DNA of 64,000 nucleotides from an uncultured Salinimicrobium sp. Lineage in GTDB: Bacteria > Bacteroidota > Bacteroidia > Flavobacteriales > Flavobacteriaceae. The first letter of the stretch is position 1. Every line of letters begins with the position of its first letter. Shown here piece after piece: positions 1 to 9,400 of the stretch. The notes below the pieces were generated by a model. That model was not told the DNA's origin. It did no database searches and saw only the letters and a program-made list of their open reading frames with translations. The position numbers and the translations under genes were made by a program. The stretch is from the NCBI GenBank assembly GCA_946887075.1, contig CAMPKA010000007.1, forward strand, positions 58,391 through 122,390. Reading direction: 5' to 3'.

Positions 1-93
1 CTTATGTTCTTCAGTTTGATGCTTCCCATGGCTAAAATTTCGGACAAAGATAAAGCTTTCAAGAAGGACCGTTCCATGCTCGAGCTATCTTAG
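1..93 (+). CDS. C-terminal end of an unidentified protein (partial)
   Basis: An open frame runs from the window edge to a TAG stop at 91-93 and encodes about 30 residues. It begins with a hydrophobic stretch (LMFFSLMLPM) and ends in a charged tail (DKDKAFKKDRS). This would fit the tail of a membrane protein, but too little is present to assign a family. The stop lies 49 bp before the glnS start. It could also be a chance open frame. Confidence 0.3.
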   Translation, partial: LMFFSLMLPMAKISDKDKAFKKDRSMLELS

Positions 94-142
94 GCTTTAA
101 AGCGTAAATTGTCTAATTTTGTCCACTTGTAAAAAAGAAAGT

Positions 143-1834
143 ATGGCAGAGGAAAAGCGCTCGTTGAATTTTATTGAGCAGATCATTGAAGAGGATTTAA
201 GGCAGGACTATAGTAAAGAGGATCTTCAGTTCCGGTTTCCTCCTGAACCCAACGGATATCTGCATATAGGGCATGCCTCGTCTATCTGCCTGAACTTCGG
301 GCTTGGCGAGAAATATGGAGCCCCGGTCAATCTTCGCTTTGATGACACCAATCCGATCAAAGAAGAGCAGGAATATGTAGATGCGATCAAAAAGGACGTC
401 GAATGGCTCGGATATTCATGGTCCAGGGAATGTTATGCCTCTGATTATTTTGCGCAGCTGTACCAATGGGCGGTAGAAATGATCCAGAGAGGGGAAGCCT
501 ATGTTGATAGCCAGAGCTCGGCAGATATCGCAGCTCAGAAAGGCACCCCTACCGAACCGGGACGGAACAGTCCTTTCCGGGACCGATCTGTAGCTGAGAA
601 CCTCGATCTGTTCGAGAAGATGAAAAACGGCGACACCAGGGAAGGAGAGCATGTATTGCGGGCAAAAATCGATATGGCCGCCAAAAACATGCTGATGCGG
701 GATCCGGTGATGTACCGGACCCTTCATAAAAAGCACCACAGGACCGGTGACCAATGGATGATATACCCGCTATATGACTGGGCCCATGGGCAGAGTGATT
801 TTATAGAGAAAGTCTCACATTCTTTCTGTACCCTTGAATTCCTGCCGCATCGTGAACTCTATAACTGGTTTTTGGAAAGGGTTGGCTCCGCAGATGCGTT
901 TAGACCCAAACAGAGAGAATTCGCCCGCAGAAACCTTAGCCATACGATAGTAAGCAAGAGAAAGTTATTACAGCTGGTTGAAAAGGGAATTGTCAAGTCA
1001 TGGGATGATCCCCGGATGCCGACCATTTCGGGGCTGCGTCGAAGAGGATATTCTCCTGCATCTATTCGCAAATTTGCCCAAACCATAGGCATTGCCAAAA
1101 GAGAGAATATCATCGATGTGTCCCTCCTGGAATTCTGTATTCGGGAGGATTTGAATAAAACCGCTCCACGGGTGATGGCTGTACTCGATCCGGTAAAAGT
1201 GGTTATCACAAACTATCCAAAAGGAAAGGAGGAATGGCTGGAGGCTGAAAATAATCCGGAGGATGAAACTGCGGGCAGCAGATTGATCCCGTTTTCCGGG
1301 GAAATTTACATCGAAAAGGATGATTTCAAGGAGTCAGCAAACAGGAAGTTCTTCCGCCTTTCGATAGGGAAGGAGGTCCGCCTGAAAAACGGCTATATCA
1401 TCAAAGGGGAAAAGGTGGTAAAGAACAGCGAGGGAGAGATTATTGAAATACACTGCACCTATGATCCCGAAAGCAAAAGCGGCAGCGGAACCGAAGCATC
1501 AAAGAGAAAAGTCAAGGGCACCCTCCACTGGGTATCGATCCGGCACGCTTTCCAGGCCGAGGTTCGCCTTTATGATAGGCTCTTCACAGTAGAATCTCCC
1601 GATGGGGATAAGGAAAGGGATTTCCTGGAATTTCTAAATCCTGAGTCATTGAAGGTGGTAAAAGCCTTTCTGGAACCGGGATTAAAAGAGGCAAAAATTC
1701 TGGATCAATTCCAGTTTCAGCGGGTGGGATATTTTAACGTCGATCCGGACAGTAAAGGAGATCGTTTAATTTTCAACAGAACCGTCACCCTTAGGGATTC
1801 CTGGGGAAATAAGGATACCCCTGGGATCTCTTAA
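143..1834 (+). CDS. glnS: Glutamine--tRNA ligase
   Basis: Class I glutaminyl-tRNA synthetase of 563 residues, which charges tRNA-Gln with glutamine in the cytoplasm. The ATP-binding HIGH motif is at residues 41-44 in the context PPEPNGYLHIGHA, and the KMSKS-equivalent VSKRK is at about 270-274. The C-terminal half is the two-barrel anticodon-binding region, with the DNKTAP-like segment EDLNKTAPR. Length matches the bacterial/eukaryotic-type family (about 550-570). I chose ATG 143 because the frame upstream opens only with a TTG at 119 and the family starts close to MAEEKRSLNF. A possible -7 element TAATTTTG lies at 114-121, without a clear -33 TTG. A direct GlnRS means Gln-tRNA need not be made by amidotransfer here. 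Confidence 0.97.
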   Translation: MAEEKRSLNFIEQIIEEDLRQDYSKEDLQFRFPPEPNGYLHIGHASSICLNFGLGEKYGAPVNLRFDDTNPIKEEQEYVDAIKKDVEWLGYSWSRECYASDYFAQLYQWAVEMIQRGEAYVDSQSSADIAAQKGTPTEPGRNSPFRDRSVAENLDLFEKMKNGDTREGEHVLRAKIDMAAKNMLMRDPVMYRTLHKKHHRTGDQWMIYPLYDWAHGQSDFIEKVSHSFCTLEFLPHRELYNWFLERVGSADAFRPKQREFARRNLSHTIVSKRKLLQLVEKGIVKSWDDPRMPTISGLRRRGYSPASIRKFAQTIGIAKRENIIDVSLLEFCIREDLNKTAPRVMAVLDPVKVVITNYPKGKEEWLEAENNPEDETAGSRLIPFSGEIYIEKDDFKESANRKFFRLSIGKEVRLKNGYIIKGEKVVKNSEGEIIEIHCTYDPESKSGSGTEASKRKVKGTLHWVSIRHAFQAEVRLYDRLFTVESPDGDKERDFLEFLNPESLKVVKAFLEPGLKEAKILDQFQFQRVGYFNVDPDSKGDRLIFNRTVTLRDSWGNKDTPGIS

Positions 1835-1901
1835 GAATACTTTAGCATTGGAATTTTTGGATATTAACCGGTTGTTAACAAGAGACGAATTCGCATTATT
1901 C

Positions 1902-1909
1902 TATATTTG
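1902..1909 (+). promoter_or_regulatory. Possible Bacteroidota -7 element before the YtxH gene
   Basis: TATATTTG matches the TAnnTTTG consensus and lies 33 bp before the ATG at 1943. The nearest upstream TTG (1872-1874) is 27 bp away, longer than the usual 17-23, so the -33 half is not supported. Confidence 0.35.
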
Positions 1910-1942
1910 GTTTAACTATTAATCGTAAATAACCAGAAAATC

Positions 1943-2338
1943 ATGGCAAAATCAGGAAGTACATTTTTAGCATTATTGACCGGGGCAGCTATCGGTGCAG
2001 GTCTCGGGATGTTATATGCACCTGACAGTGGAGAGGAAACCCGAAGGAAACTAGGAGAAAACGCGCGCAGAACTCAGGATGATCTCAACCGCAAGTACCG
2101 TGAAACCTCTTCAAATCTTAGCCAGAAAGCGAAAAAGGCCAAATTGGATTTCGAACAAAGGCTGGAAGAAACACTCTCAACAGCCAGCTATAAGGCCGAC
2201 GAGATCCTGAACAGCCTGGAGCACAAACTGGAAGAGTTGAGAAAGCAGAATGCCAAGTTTCAGAAAGACAACAAGAAGGGAGAAAACACCTCCAAGAATG
2301 CTTCAGGCAAGGCTTCTTCAGACAATGCAGTAGCATGA
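1943..2338 (+). CDS. YtxH domain-containing protein
   Basis: Protein of 131 residues of the YtxH type. The N-terminus has a glycine-rich hydrophobic segment (residues about 6-26, including GAAIGAGLGMLYAP) followed by the characteristic SGEETRRKL. The rest is a long charged, alanine/lysine-rich helix likely to form a coiled coil, with a low-complexity tail. YtxH proteins are associated with general stress responses in Firmicutes; in Bacteroidota the role is unknown. The next gene, a holin-like membrane protein, begins 7 bp downstream, and a third small gene overlaps that one. The three look like one small envelope operon. Confidence 0.85.
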   Translation: MAKSGSTFLALLTGAAIGAGLGMLYAPDSGEETRRKLGENARRTQDDLNRKYRETSSNLSQKAKKAKLDFEQRLEETLSTASYKADEILNSLEHKLEELRKQNAKFQKDNKKGENTSKNASGKASSDNAVA

Positions 2339-2345
2339 TTACCCA

Positions 2346-2777
2346 ATGGCGTTTGATACAATATCGGAAAACTTACACAGATTAAACGAAAACCTGCGCT
2401 CATTCGCCCAGAGCAGCGCGGAGTACTATAAACTCGATCTTTTCTATAAATCAATGAAAGGGGCTACTGCGGCTGTTAAAGGGCTGATAGTAGCTTTTTT
2501 CATGATTTTTTCTTTGCTGTTTATCTCGATTGCCCTTTCTATCCTGATCAGTGACTGGATTGGAGCTCCGAGTAGTGGTTTCTTTGTCATCGGAGGGATT
2601 TACCTGTTGATGGGAATGTTGACTCTGGTGTATGGTGGCAAAGTGATCAACAGGATGATGCTACAAAAGGCCTCCAGAAAAATCTTTAGTGCTCCCGAAG
2701 CAGAGGATTCAGCTGCAGCAGATCTCCATCCAGAACATGGAGAGGACGAAATTACCATTGAAAATGAGAGAATATAG
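2346..2777 (+). CDS. Phage holin family (Holin_X-like) membrane protein
   Basis: Protein of 143 residues with two strong hydrophobic helices at about 43-67 and 76-98, a short hairpin between them and an acidic C-terminal tail. This is the arrangement of the holin superfamily III-like proteins that are common chromosomal genes in Flavobacteria. The name reflects fold similarity, not proven lysis activity, and no endolysin or phage gene is nearby. Starts 7 bp after the YtxH gene and overlaps the next gene by 14 bp, so translation is probably coupled. Likely an inner-membrane stress or envelope protein. Confidence 0.8.
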   Translation: MAFDTISENLHRLNENLRSFAQSSAEYYKLDLFYKSMKGATAAVKGLIVAFFMIFSLLFISIALSILISDWIGAPSSGFFVIGGIYLLMGMLTLVYGGKVINRMMLQKASRKIFSAPEAEDSAAADLHPEHGEDEITIENERI

Positions 2778-2988
2778 AAACTTCCATGAAATCGAGCGTG
2801 ATCTCAAGCTTCTAGAACTTCAAAAGGAAATTGACCGGGAGCGGATCCTCTTGAGCTATAATGTGACCAAAGAAAGTCTCTCTCCTAAGAGAATGTTGAA
2901 GAATGCCCTCGGAAGCGTATTCCGGAATCAAAAGATACTGGATGGAACTACTAAAGTCCTTGACTTCATCGGCAGAAAGCTAGCCTAA
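2764..2988 (+). CDS. Small coiled-coil protein, DUF6327-like
   Basis: A 74-residue basic protein starting MREYRNFHEIERDLK. A charged helix (residues about 8-35, with LELQKEIDRERILL) is followed by a segment with SLSPKRML and a C-terminal amphipathic part. I recognise it as the short Flavobacterial protein that follows YtxH and holin-like genes, which I believe is named DUF6327. The open frame extends upstream to 2689, but ATG 2764 fits the family and gives a 14-bp overlap with the preceding gene. Its TAA interlocks with the stop of the convergent SPFH gene. Function unknown. Confidence 0.75.
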   Translation: MREYRNFHEIERDLKLLELQKEIDRERILLSYNVTKESLSPKRMLKNALGSVFRNQKILDGTTKVLDFIGRKLA

Positions 2989-4007
2989 ACTTCCTGGCTG
3001 TGGGATCCATCCAGGTCATCAGCATCAGATTCTTTTGGCCTGGTGCGAGCAGTTTTTCTGGACCTTGCTTCCCCTGATTTTTCTTGCCGCAGTAAATGAT
3101 CGCGTTTCATTGCCTCCCCGATCTGGTTTGATGCGGTAAACGAGGCTATCATATTGTTGAGCATGTCGCTCCCGGTCTGCGGCGAATTGGGAAGCAGGAT
3201 CAAATTGCTCCTGGCTTCTTCCCCCAGGGATTGCAGGGTATCGTAATGCTGCGTGACTACAATCAGAGCTGAGGCTTCCTGAGAGTTGATCCCTACATTA
3301 TTCAATACATCCACGCTTTCCTCCAGGCCGCGGGCGATTTCCCTTCGCTGGTCTGCGATTCCCTGGCCCTGCAGCCGTTTGCTTTCCGCCTCCGCCCTGG
3401 CTTTCGCCACGATCTTAATGCGTTCGGCCTCCGCCTCGTACTCGGCTGCCACTTTTTCCCGTTCAGAGGCGTTGATTCGGTTCATCGCAGCCTTAACCTG
3501 AACATCAGGATCGATGTCGGTTACCAGGGTCTTGATTATGTCATAGCCGTATTCCTCCATGGCCTCATTTAGTTCCCGCTTAACCGCAATGGCGATATCA
3601 TCCTTTCTTTCAAAAACATCATCGAGCTTCATTTTCGGCACTTCTGCCCGAACCACGTCGAAGACGTAGGAGGTGATCTGGTTGTTGGGATCTTCCAATT
3701 TGTAGAAGGCATCATAAATTCGACTGATGATGACCTGGAATTGAACTGATATCTTCAGTTTGACAAACACATCATCCTTGGTTTTGGTTTCAACCAGCAC
3801 ATCGAGTTGCTGTACCTTAAGACTGATTCTGCCAGAAATCCTGTCGATGACAGGTATCTTAAAGTGCAGACCACTGTTACTGACGCGCCGGAATTTCCCG
3901 AATCGTTCTATAGCCGCAGCGGATTGCTGTCTTACGGTGAAGATTCCGGAAAAGAGAATGAGGAGTCCAAAAAATCCGATCAGGACAAGTGCGATGGTTG
4001 TCATCAT
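2985..4007 (-). CDS. SPFH/Band 7 domain protein (slipin/stomatin type)
   Basis: Protein of 340 residues. An N-terminal membrane anchor (about 4-24) is followed by the SPFH domain (ERFGKFRRVSNSGLHFKIP, then VKLKISVQFQV) and a long alanine/glutamate-rich coiled coil (about 180-225, with YEAEAERIKIVAKARAEAESKR). A basic, low-complexity tail follows. Stomatin-like proteins oligomerise into membrane microdomain scaffolds and often regulate proteases. No NfeD-type protease partner lies next to it here; the neighbours are the YtxH/holin trio on the opposite strand. The start has two consecutive ATG codons; the outer one is given. Confidence 0.93.
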   Translation of the reverse strand: MMTTIALVLIGFFGLLILFSGIFTVRQQSAAAIERFGKFRRVSNSGLHFKIPVIDRISGRISLKVQQLDVLVETKTKDDVFVKLKISVQFQVIISRIYDAFYKLEDPNNQITSYVFDVVRAEVPKMKLDDVFERKDDIAIAVKRELNEAMEEYGYDIIKTLVTDIDPDVQVKAAMNRINASEREKVAAEYEAEAERIKIVAKARAEAESKRLQGQGIADQRREIARGLEESVDVLNNVGINSQEASALIVVTQHYDTLQSLGEEARSNLILLPNSPQTGSDMLNNMIASFTASNQIGEAMKRDHLLRQEKSGEARSRKTARTRPKESDADDLDGSHSQEV

Positions 4008-4089
4008 GCGAGGTGTTGGTTTTTAATTAACGTAATATAGAAAATAAACCGTTATTTTTGAGGATTCAAATCAAACTAAACCTACTTCT

Positions 4090-4770
4090 ATGGATGCAAA
4101 GAAATTCTTGTTTTTTGCGGCACTATTGATGATGTCTGTCAGCATGCAGGGGCAGAGAAGGATGTGGAACGGGGATTACAACAGGCTCGGAATTAAGGCA
4201 GGAGGAAATTATTTCAATATTCTTACAGATGACCTACCGATAGAACCCAAGGTGAGCTGGACCGCAGGTTTCACGGCCCGGGCTTCCTTCTATAACAATT
4301 TCCAGTTTATCTATGGGATCAATTTCTACGATTTCAAAATCCAGATGTCAGGAAGGGAAAAATTAGCAACTGACTCTGAAAAATACATGATCGACTACAA
4401 TATGATCGGGGTCCAGGCCAGTTTTCTGGGGAGCTATAAGCTTTATGACCATTATCTGAGTGTGGAGGCGGGGCCGGTAGTGCAGATCAATGGAAAATTG
4501 GATGCCCGTCAGGATAAGGATTATTACTATATAGAAGGCTATGACCTGCAGGCGATAGATATCGAAAAAATCACTCCTTTCAGTGTAAACTTAGCCGCGG
4601 GAATCAGCGGTGGGATGGAGGCAGTTAAGTTCTGGGCCCAATATCAACACGGGGTGAATAATATTCTTTCGGGTCTTAATGACAATGGACTTGAGGACAT
4701 CGATTCAGATGTTCCGGAATTCAGCGGAAATATGAGTATGATAGCGGCAGGAGTTGTTTTTTTCCTTTAG
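4090..4770 (+). CDS. Outer-membrane beta-barrel protein (PorT-like family)
   Basis: Protein of 226 residues with a signal peptide (about 1-21, ending SMQGQ). Then come alternating aromatic/polar strands typical of an 8-strand beta-barrel: RLGIKAGGNYFN, WTAGFTARASFYN, and a C-terminal strand ending in phenylalanine-leucine (MIAAGVVFFL). This is the general porT/outer-membrane beta-barrel family of Bacteroidota. A specific role cannot be read from the sequence. A -7-like TATTTTTG at 4053-4060 precedes the ATG by 29 bp. It is convergent with gltX, 11 bp apart. Confidence 0.8.
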   Translation: MDAKKFLFFAALLMMSVSMQGQRRMWNGDYNRLGIKAGGNYFNILTDDLPIEPKVSWTAGFTARASFYNNFQFIYGINFYDFKIQMSGREKLATDSEKYMIDYNMIGVQASFLGSYKLYDHYLSVEAGPVVQINGKLDARQDKDYYYIEGYDLQAIDIEKITPFSVNLAAGISGGMEAVKFWAQYQHGVNNILSGLNDNGLEDIDSDVPEFSGNMSMIAAGVVFFL

Positions 4771-4781
4771 TGCTCAAACCC

Positions 4782-6302
4782 TCAAAAGATCTGCTTAGCC
4801 CTTTGTAATCGACGAAGACTTTCCTCTTTTCCAAGGAGGCTTGCAATTTCAAAGACATCGGGTCCTTGCATGGCTCCCACAAGAGCGATCCTGAATGGCT
4901 GCATCACTTTTCCAAAACCGATGTTTTTACCCTCTATCCAGGCTTTTACGGCTTCCCGAATTGCAGAAGGAGTAAAAGCTGCCTGACCTTCCAAAACCGC
5001 GATCAGATCCTGTAGAAGCATAGCGGTATCTTCCTTACTGGCTTTTTTTACAGCCTTTTCATCGTATTTCTCCGGAGCACGGAAGAAATACCCTCCGATA
5101 TCCAGAAAGTCTCTTAAAAAGCTCGTTCTTTCCTTTAGGAGACCCACGACCTGCTGCACATATGGGGTAGAGAATTTCAGACCCTGTTCCTCAAGGATTT
5201 TTTTCAAACCGACGGCAATCTCCTCATTCGGGGTTAACTGCATGTGGTGGTGCTGGAACCATTTCGTCTTTTCAGGATCAAACTTTGATCCTCCCCGGGA
5301 GACATGTTCAAGACTAAAGGCATCGATAAGCTCGGGCAGTTGATAAATCTCCTTTTCTGTCCCTCCGCCCTGGTTCCAACCTAACATCGCCAGCATATTC
5401 ACCACTGCCTGAGGCAGGTATCCTTCTTCCCTGTATCCCGTAGAGACGCGTTTCGTCTCCGGATCGGTCCATTCCAAGGGGAAAACCGGAAATCCAAACT
5501 TATCTCCGTCCCTTTTACTGAGTTTTCCCTGGCCATAAGGTTTTAGGATCAGAGGAAGATGAGCGAATTTGGGAGTCTCCCAGCCAAAAGAACGGTAGAG
5601 CAGTACATGCAAGGCCAGAGATGGCAACCATTCCTCTCCGCGGATAACATGAGAAATCTTCATCAGATGATCGTCTACGATGTTAGCCAGGTGGTAAGTC
5701 GGCATACCATCCGTTTTAAAAAGCACCTTGTCATCCAGAACACCGGTTTCAACTGTGATTTCTCCCCGGATTTCGTCCCTGAAATGCAGGGTTTCATCCT
5801 CCGGCACCAGAAAACGGATCACATAGGGTTCCCCAGACTTTATTTTCTGCTGAACTTCTTCCTTGGAAAGGGAAAGGGAATTTTTCAACTTCAACCTGTT
5901 ATGCCAGTTATAGATGAACACTTTTCCCCTTTCTTCATGGTCCTTACGGTGAACCTCCAGTTCCTCCGGGGTGTCGAAAGCATAGTATGCGTTTCCAGAG
6001 GCTATGAGTTTTTCCGCATAGGACCGATATAGGGCGTTGCGCTTGCTTTGACGATAAGGACCCGCATCACCTTCTTTTCCCGGACCCTCATCGAAAGGGA
6101 TTCCACACCAGTTAAGTGCTTCAATGATATATTCCTCAGCACCTTCAACATATCTGGCCTGGTCCGTGTCCTCGATGCGAAGTATAAAATCACCGTGATT
6201 CTTCTTGGCGAAGAGGTAATTATATAAAGCTGTGCGAACTCCGCCTATGTGAAGTGGCCCTGTAGGGCTGGGAGCAAATCTTACCCTTACTCGGTCTAGC
6301 AT
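4782..6302 (-). CDS. gltX: Glutamate--tRNA ligase
   Basis: Class I glutamyl-tRNA synthetase of 506 residues that charges tRNA-Glu. The signature PSPTGPLHIGG is at residues 11-21, with HIGG as the HIGH equivalent. The KLSKR loop lies near residue 260, and the C-terminal helical anticodon-binding domain is complete. glnS is also present 3 kb away, so a discriminating GluRS is expected rather than a non-discriminating one. Start MLDRVRVRFAPSP is the family-typical start. A Bacteroidota-type promoter lies 20-54 bp upstream. Confidence 0.97.
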   Translation of the reverse strand: MLDRVRVRFAPSPTGPLHIGGVRTALYNYLFAKKNHGDFILRIEDTDQARYVEGAEEYIIEALNWCGIPFDEGPGKEGDAGPYRQSKRNALYRSYAEKLIASGNAYYAFDTPEELEVHRKDHEERGKVFIYNWHNRLKLKNSLSLSKEEVQQKIKSGEPYVIRFLVPEDETLHFRDEIRGEITVETGVLDDKVLFKTDGMPTYHLANIVDDHLMKISHVIRGEEWLPSLALHVLLYRSFGWETPKFAHLPLILKPYGQGKLSKRDGDKFGFPVFPLEWTDPETKRVSTGYREEGYLPQAVVNMLAMLGWNQGGGTEKEIYQLPELIDAFSLEHVSRGGSKFDPEKTKWFQHHHMQLTPNEEIAVGLKKILEEQGLKFSTPYVQQVVGLLKERTSFLRDFLDIGGYFFRAPEKYDEKAVKKASKEDTAMLLQDLIAVLEGQAAFTPSAIREAVKAWIEGKNIGFGKVMQPFRIALVGAMQGPDVFEIASLLGKEESLRRLQRAKQIF

Positions 6303-6321
6303 CTCTATCAGATTTTAAACA

Positions 6322-6356
6322 CAAAGATACACGATTCCTCAGGTTCAGAAAATCAA
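6322..6356 (-). promoter_or_regulatory. Promoter of gltX (TTG-N24-TATCTTTG)
   Basis: Read on the minus strand, TATCTTTG (6329-6322) matches the -7 consensus TAnnTTTG, with a TTG (6356-6354) 24 bp upstream, one base over the usual spacer range. The element ends 19 bp before the gltX ATG. Confidence 0.5.
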
Positions 6357-6427
6357 TGTTAGGGAGATCTCCTTGAGAGGGGCGTTCGAAAAAAATCGTA
6401 TTTTTAGGGAATTTCAAATGTACATCT

Positions 6428-9400
6428 ATGGAAAGCCTGATCGAAGTCAGAAGGAAGTTGCGGGCCTTCATCAGGAAATATTATTGGAGCCAGCTGTTAA
6501 GGGGACTCATTCTCTTTTGTGCCTTAGGATCTGTTTATATAATGGCTCTATTACTGCTGGAGCACCTGCTCTGGTTTGGTAAAGGTGGAAGATCATTTTT
6601 GTTCTGGAGCTTTGTGTGCATTTCGACGCTTCTTTTCACGAGACTGATCGTTTACCCGCTACTGACTCTTTTCAGGATTCGGAAGGGCTTAAAAGATTCC
6701 GAGGCCGCATCTTTAATCGGAAGGCATTTTCCTGAAGTTGGTGACAAACTGGTGAACCTGCTCCAGCTGAGCAGGAGCCGGGAGAAAACGGAATTGCTCC
6801 TTGCTTCCATAGAACAAAAGGCGGTGGAAATTCGGCCGGTTCCCTTTTCCAGGGCCGTAGACTTGAAAAAGAGCCTTCTCTTTCTGAGGTACCTGTTGAT
6901 TCCCCTGGGCATCTTTCTGTTGTTTTTCCTTATTGGACGTATCGATGTCTTTAGCGAAAGTTACGGGCGGGTCTTACATTACCGTAGCGAATTCGATCCT
7001 CCTGCTCCTTTCAGGTTCCGCCTGGATCGGGATGACCTGGTCGTTTTGGAGAATCAGGAATTACACTTGAGGATCATCACGGAGGGGAATGTCATTCCGG
7101 AAACAGCAAGTATCCTTATCGGGGAGCAGGAATATTTCCTGGTGAAGGAGAGTCCAGGAATCTTTAGTTACAGAACAGGAAATGTCACAGAACCTTTCCG
7201 GTTCAGGCTTAGGAGTAATGGAATTACCTCCGAGGCTTACGAAGTGAAAGTTATTCCGGTTCCGGTCATCCAGAATTTTCGAATGGTCGTTGTCCCTCCT
7301 GGCTATACGGGCATTCTCCCGGACACCATAGAGGGAACAGGAAATGCAAAAATTCCGATGGGTAGCCTGGTCCACTGGGATCTGGAAACCGAAAAAACTT
7401 CCAGCATGGACCTCCGCACCCAGGATACCATCTTTAACCTGACCAGGAACGGATCGCGTTTTGGCATCACGCGGAAACTATTTTCAGACTTCAGTTATGA
7501 AATTTCCTCGTCCAATGAGGCGATCAGGGATTACGAGAAGCTTCAATATGAGATCAGGGTTATGGAAGATCGGTATCCACAGCTCAATGTTGAGTTTAAG
7601 AAAGATTCCTTGAGAGAAGCAGTATATTTCAGGGGCTTGGCCTCTGATGACTACGGAATAACGGCAGTAGATTTGGTGTATTATCCTGAAGGTCAATCCA
7701 ATGAGGTCCATAGGGAGCGTCTTCAGGGGAGCGGTGGTGTCCTTTCTGAAGTCCTGGGTGTTTTTCCTGATAGTATCGCGGTAAAAGAAGGAGTTCCTTA
7801 CGTCATCTTTTTAGAAGCCTGGGATAATGACAGGGTTTCCGGACCCAAGAAAAAACGCAGTGATTCCTTTACATTTCGGAAGGACACGGCTGAGGAGGAG
7901 ATAAAGAAAAATCTTGAAGCACAACGGACAGCTGCTGAGGCTTTGGGTAAGGCTATTGACCAACTGGAACAAACCGAGGATGATATTCGGGATTTGGAAC
8001 GGCAGGGGCTGCAAAAGAAGGGTCTGGATTATCGCGACAGAAAAGCGATTCAGAATCTTTTGGAAAGACAACGACAACAGGATCGTATTCTGGAGCAATT
8101 CAACCAGCAGATGGAGCGGACATTGCAGGAAGATTCCCAGGAACCAGACCTCCTGAGGAACGCTGTAAAGGAGCGCCTAAGGGAACGCGAGAAAGACCTG
8201 GAGGAGAACGAAAAACTGCTAGAGGAACTCGAGGAGTTCACTGAAAAATTGAAGGAGGAGGGGCTAACTGAAAAACTGGAGGAAATGGCCCGGAAAACCG
8301 CTGCGCAGGAAAGGAATCTGAAACTTTTGCTGGAATTGACCAAGAAGTTTTACGTTCAACAGAAGTTATCACGGCTTACAGATAAACTTGATGAACTGGG
8401 ATCCCGGCAGGAAGAATTATCTGAAATGGAGGATACTGTTAAGGAGCAGGACTCTCTGAACAGAGAAACGCAACAGGCATTTGATGAACTGAGGGAACTA
8501 GGAATAGAAAACGGCAAGTTGGAGGAACCGCTCGACATGGAGGAGAGGAATGAGGAAATGGAAAGCATCCGGGATCATCAGGAAAGGGCTCAAAGGGAGT
8601 TGGAGAAGGAGGAACAGGATTCCGGTCAGGAGGAGCAAGAGAAGGCAGGAAAGAAACTCCGTGAGATGGCTGCAGATATGGAACGGAGCCTCAAAATGTC
8701 CGCTGCCATGCGGATGCAAGAGGATGTGGAAATGCTTCGAAGGATTCTGGATAATCTCGTGGTATTCTCCTTTAGCCAAGAAGACCTGATGTCGAAATTT
8801 GAGGGTGGGGCGGAAGGAACTTCATTTGTGAAGAATCTGAAGGAGCAGGACGTTCTGAAGGAGAATTTCCAGCATATAGATGACAGCCTTTACGCTCTGG
8901 CTGTGAGGAATCCGATGATAAGTGAAGAGGTTATAGACAAGGTTTCGGGAGTGGAATACAATCTTGAACAGGCCCTCAAGCGATTTTCCAGTAATGAGGT
9001 CCGGTCTGGTATAGGCAGTCAACAATATGTAATTAAAGGATCCAACGATCTGGCATTACTCCTTTTGGGGATTCTGGGAAATATGGAACAGATGTTGAAT
9101 TCTGGAACTGCTGGTCAGGGTGATCAGAGCGGCGAAAAACAGTTACAGGATATCATTATGGAGCAGCGGGATCTCGGGGATCAAATGGAAAAGGGAGTGG
9201 AACAAAGGGAAAAATCAGGAAGTGGTGAGAAGGAGGGTTCAGATGGCGATTTGTATCGGATTTTTCAGGAGCAACAAATGCTGCGAAAGGCCTTGGAGGA
9301 TGCCCTTGAAGACACTCCTGGCCAAGGAAAGGAATTGACAAAGGAAATGGAGGAGATCGAGCAGGAGCTTCTCGAAAATGGGTTTGATCCCCAGACCTTG

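Noticed and set aside
2346..2777. Holin-like gene as sign of a prophage
   Set aside because: No other phage genes, integrase or attachment repeats are present. The gene belongs to a chromosomal trio common in Flavobacteria.
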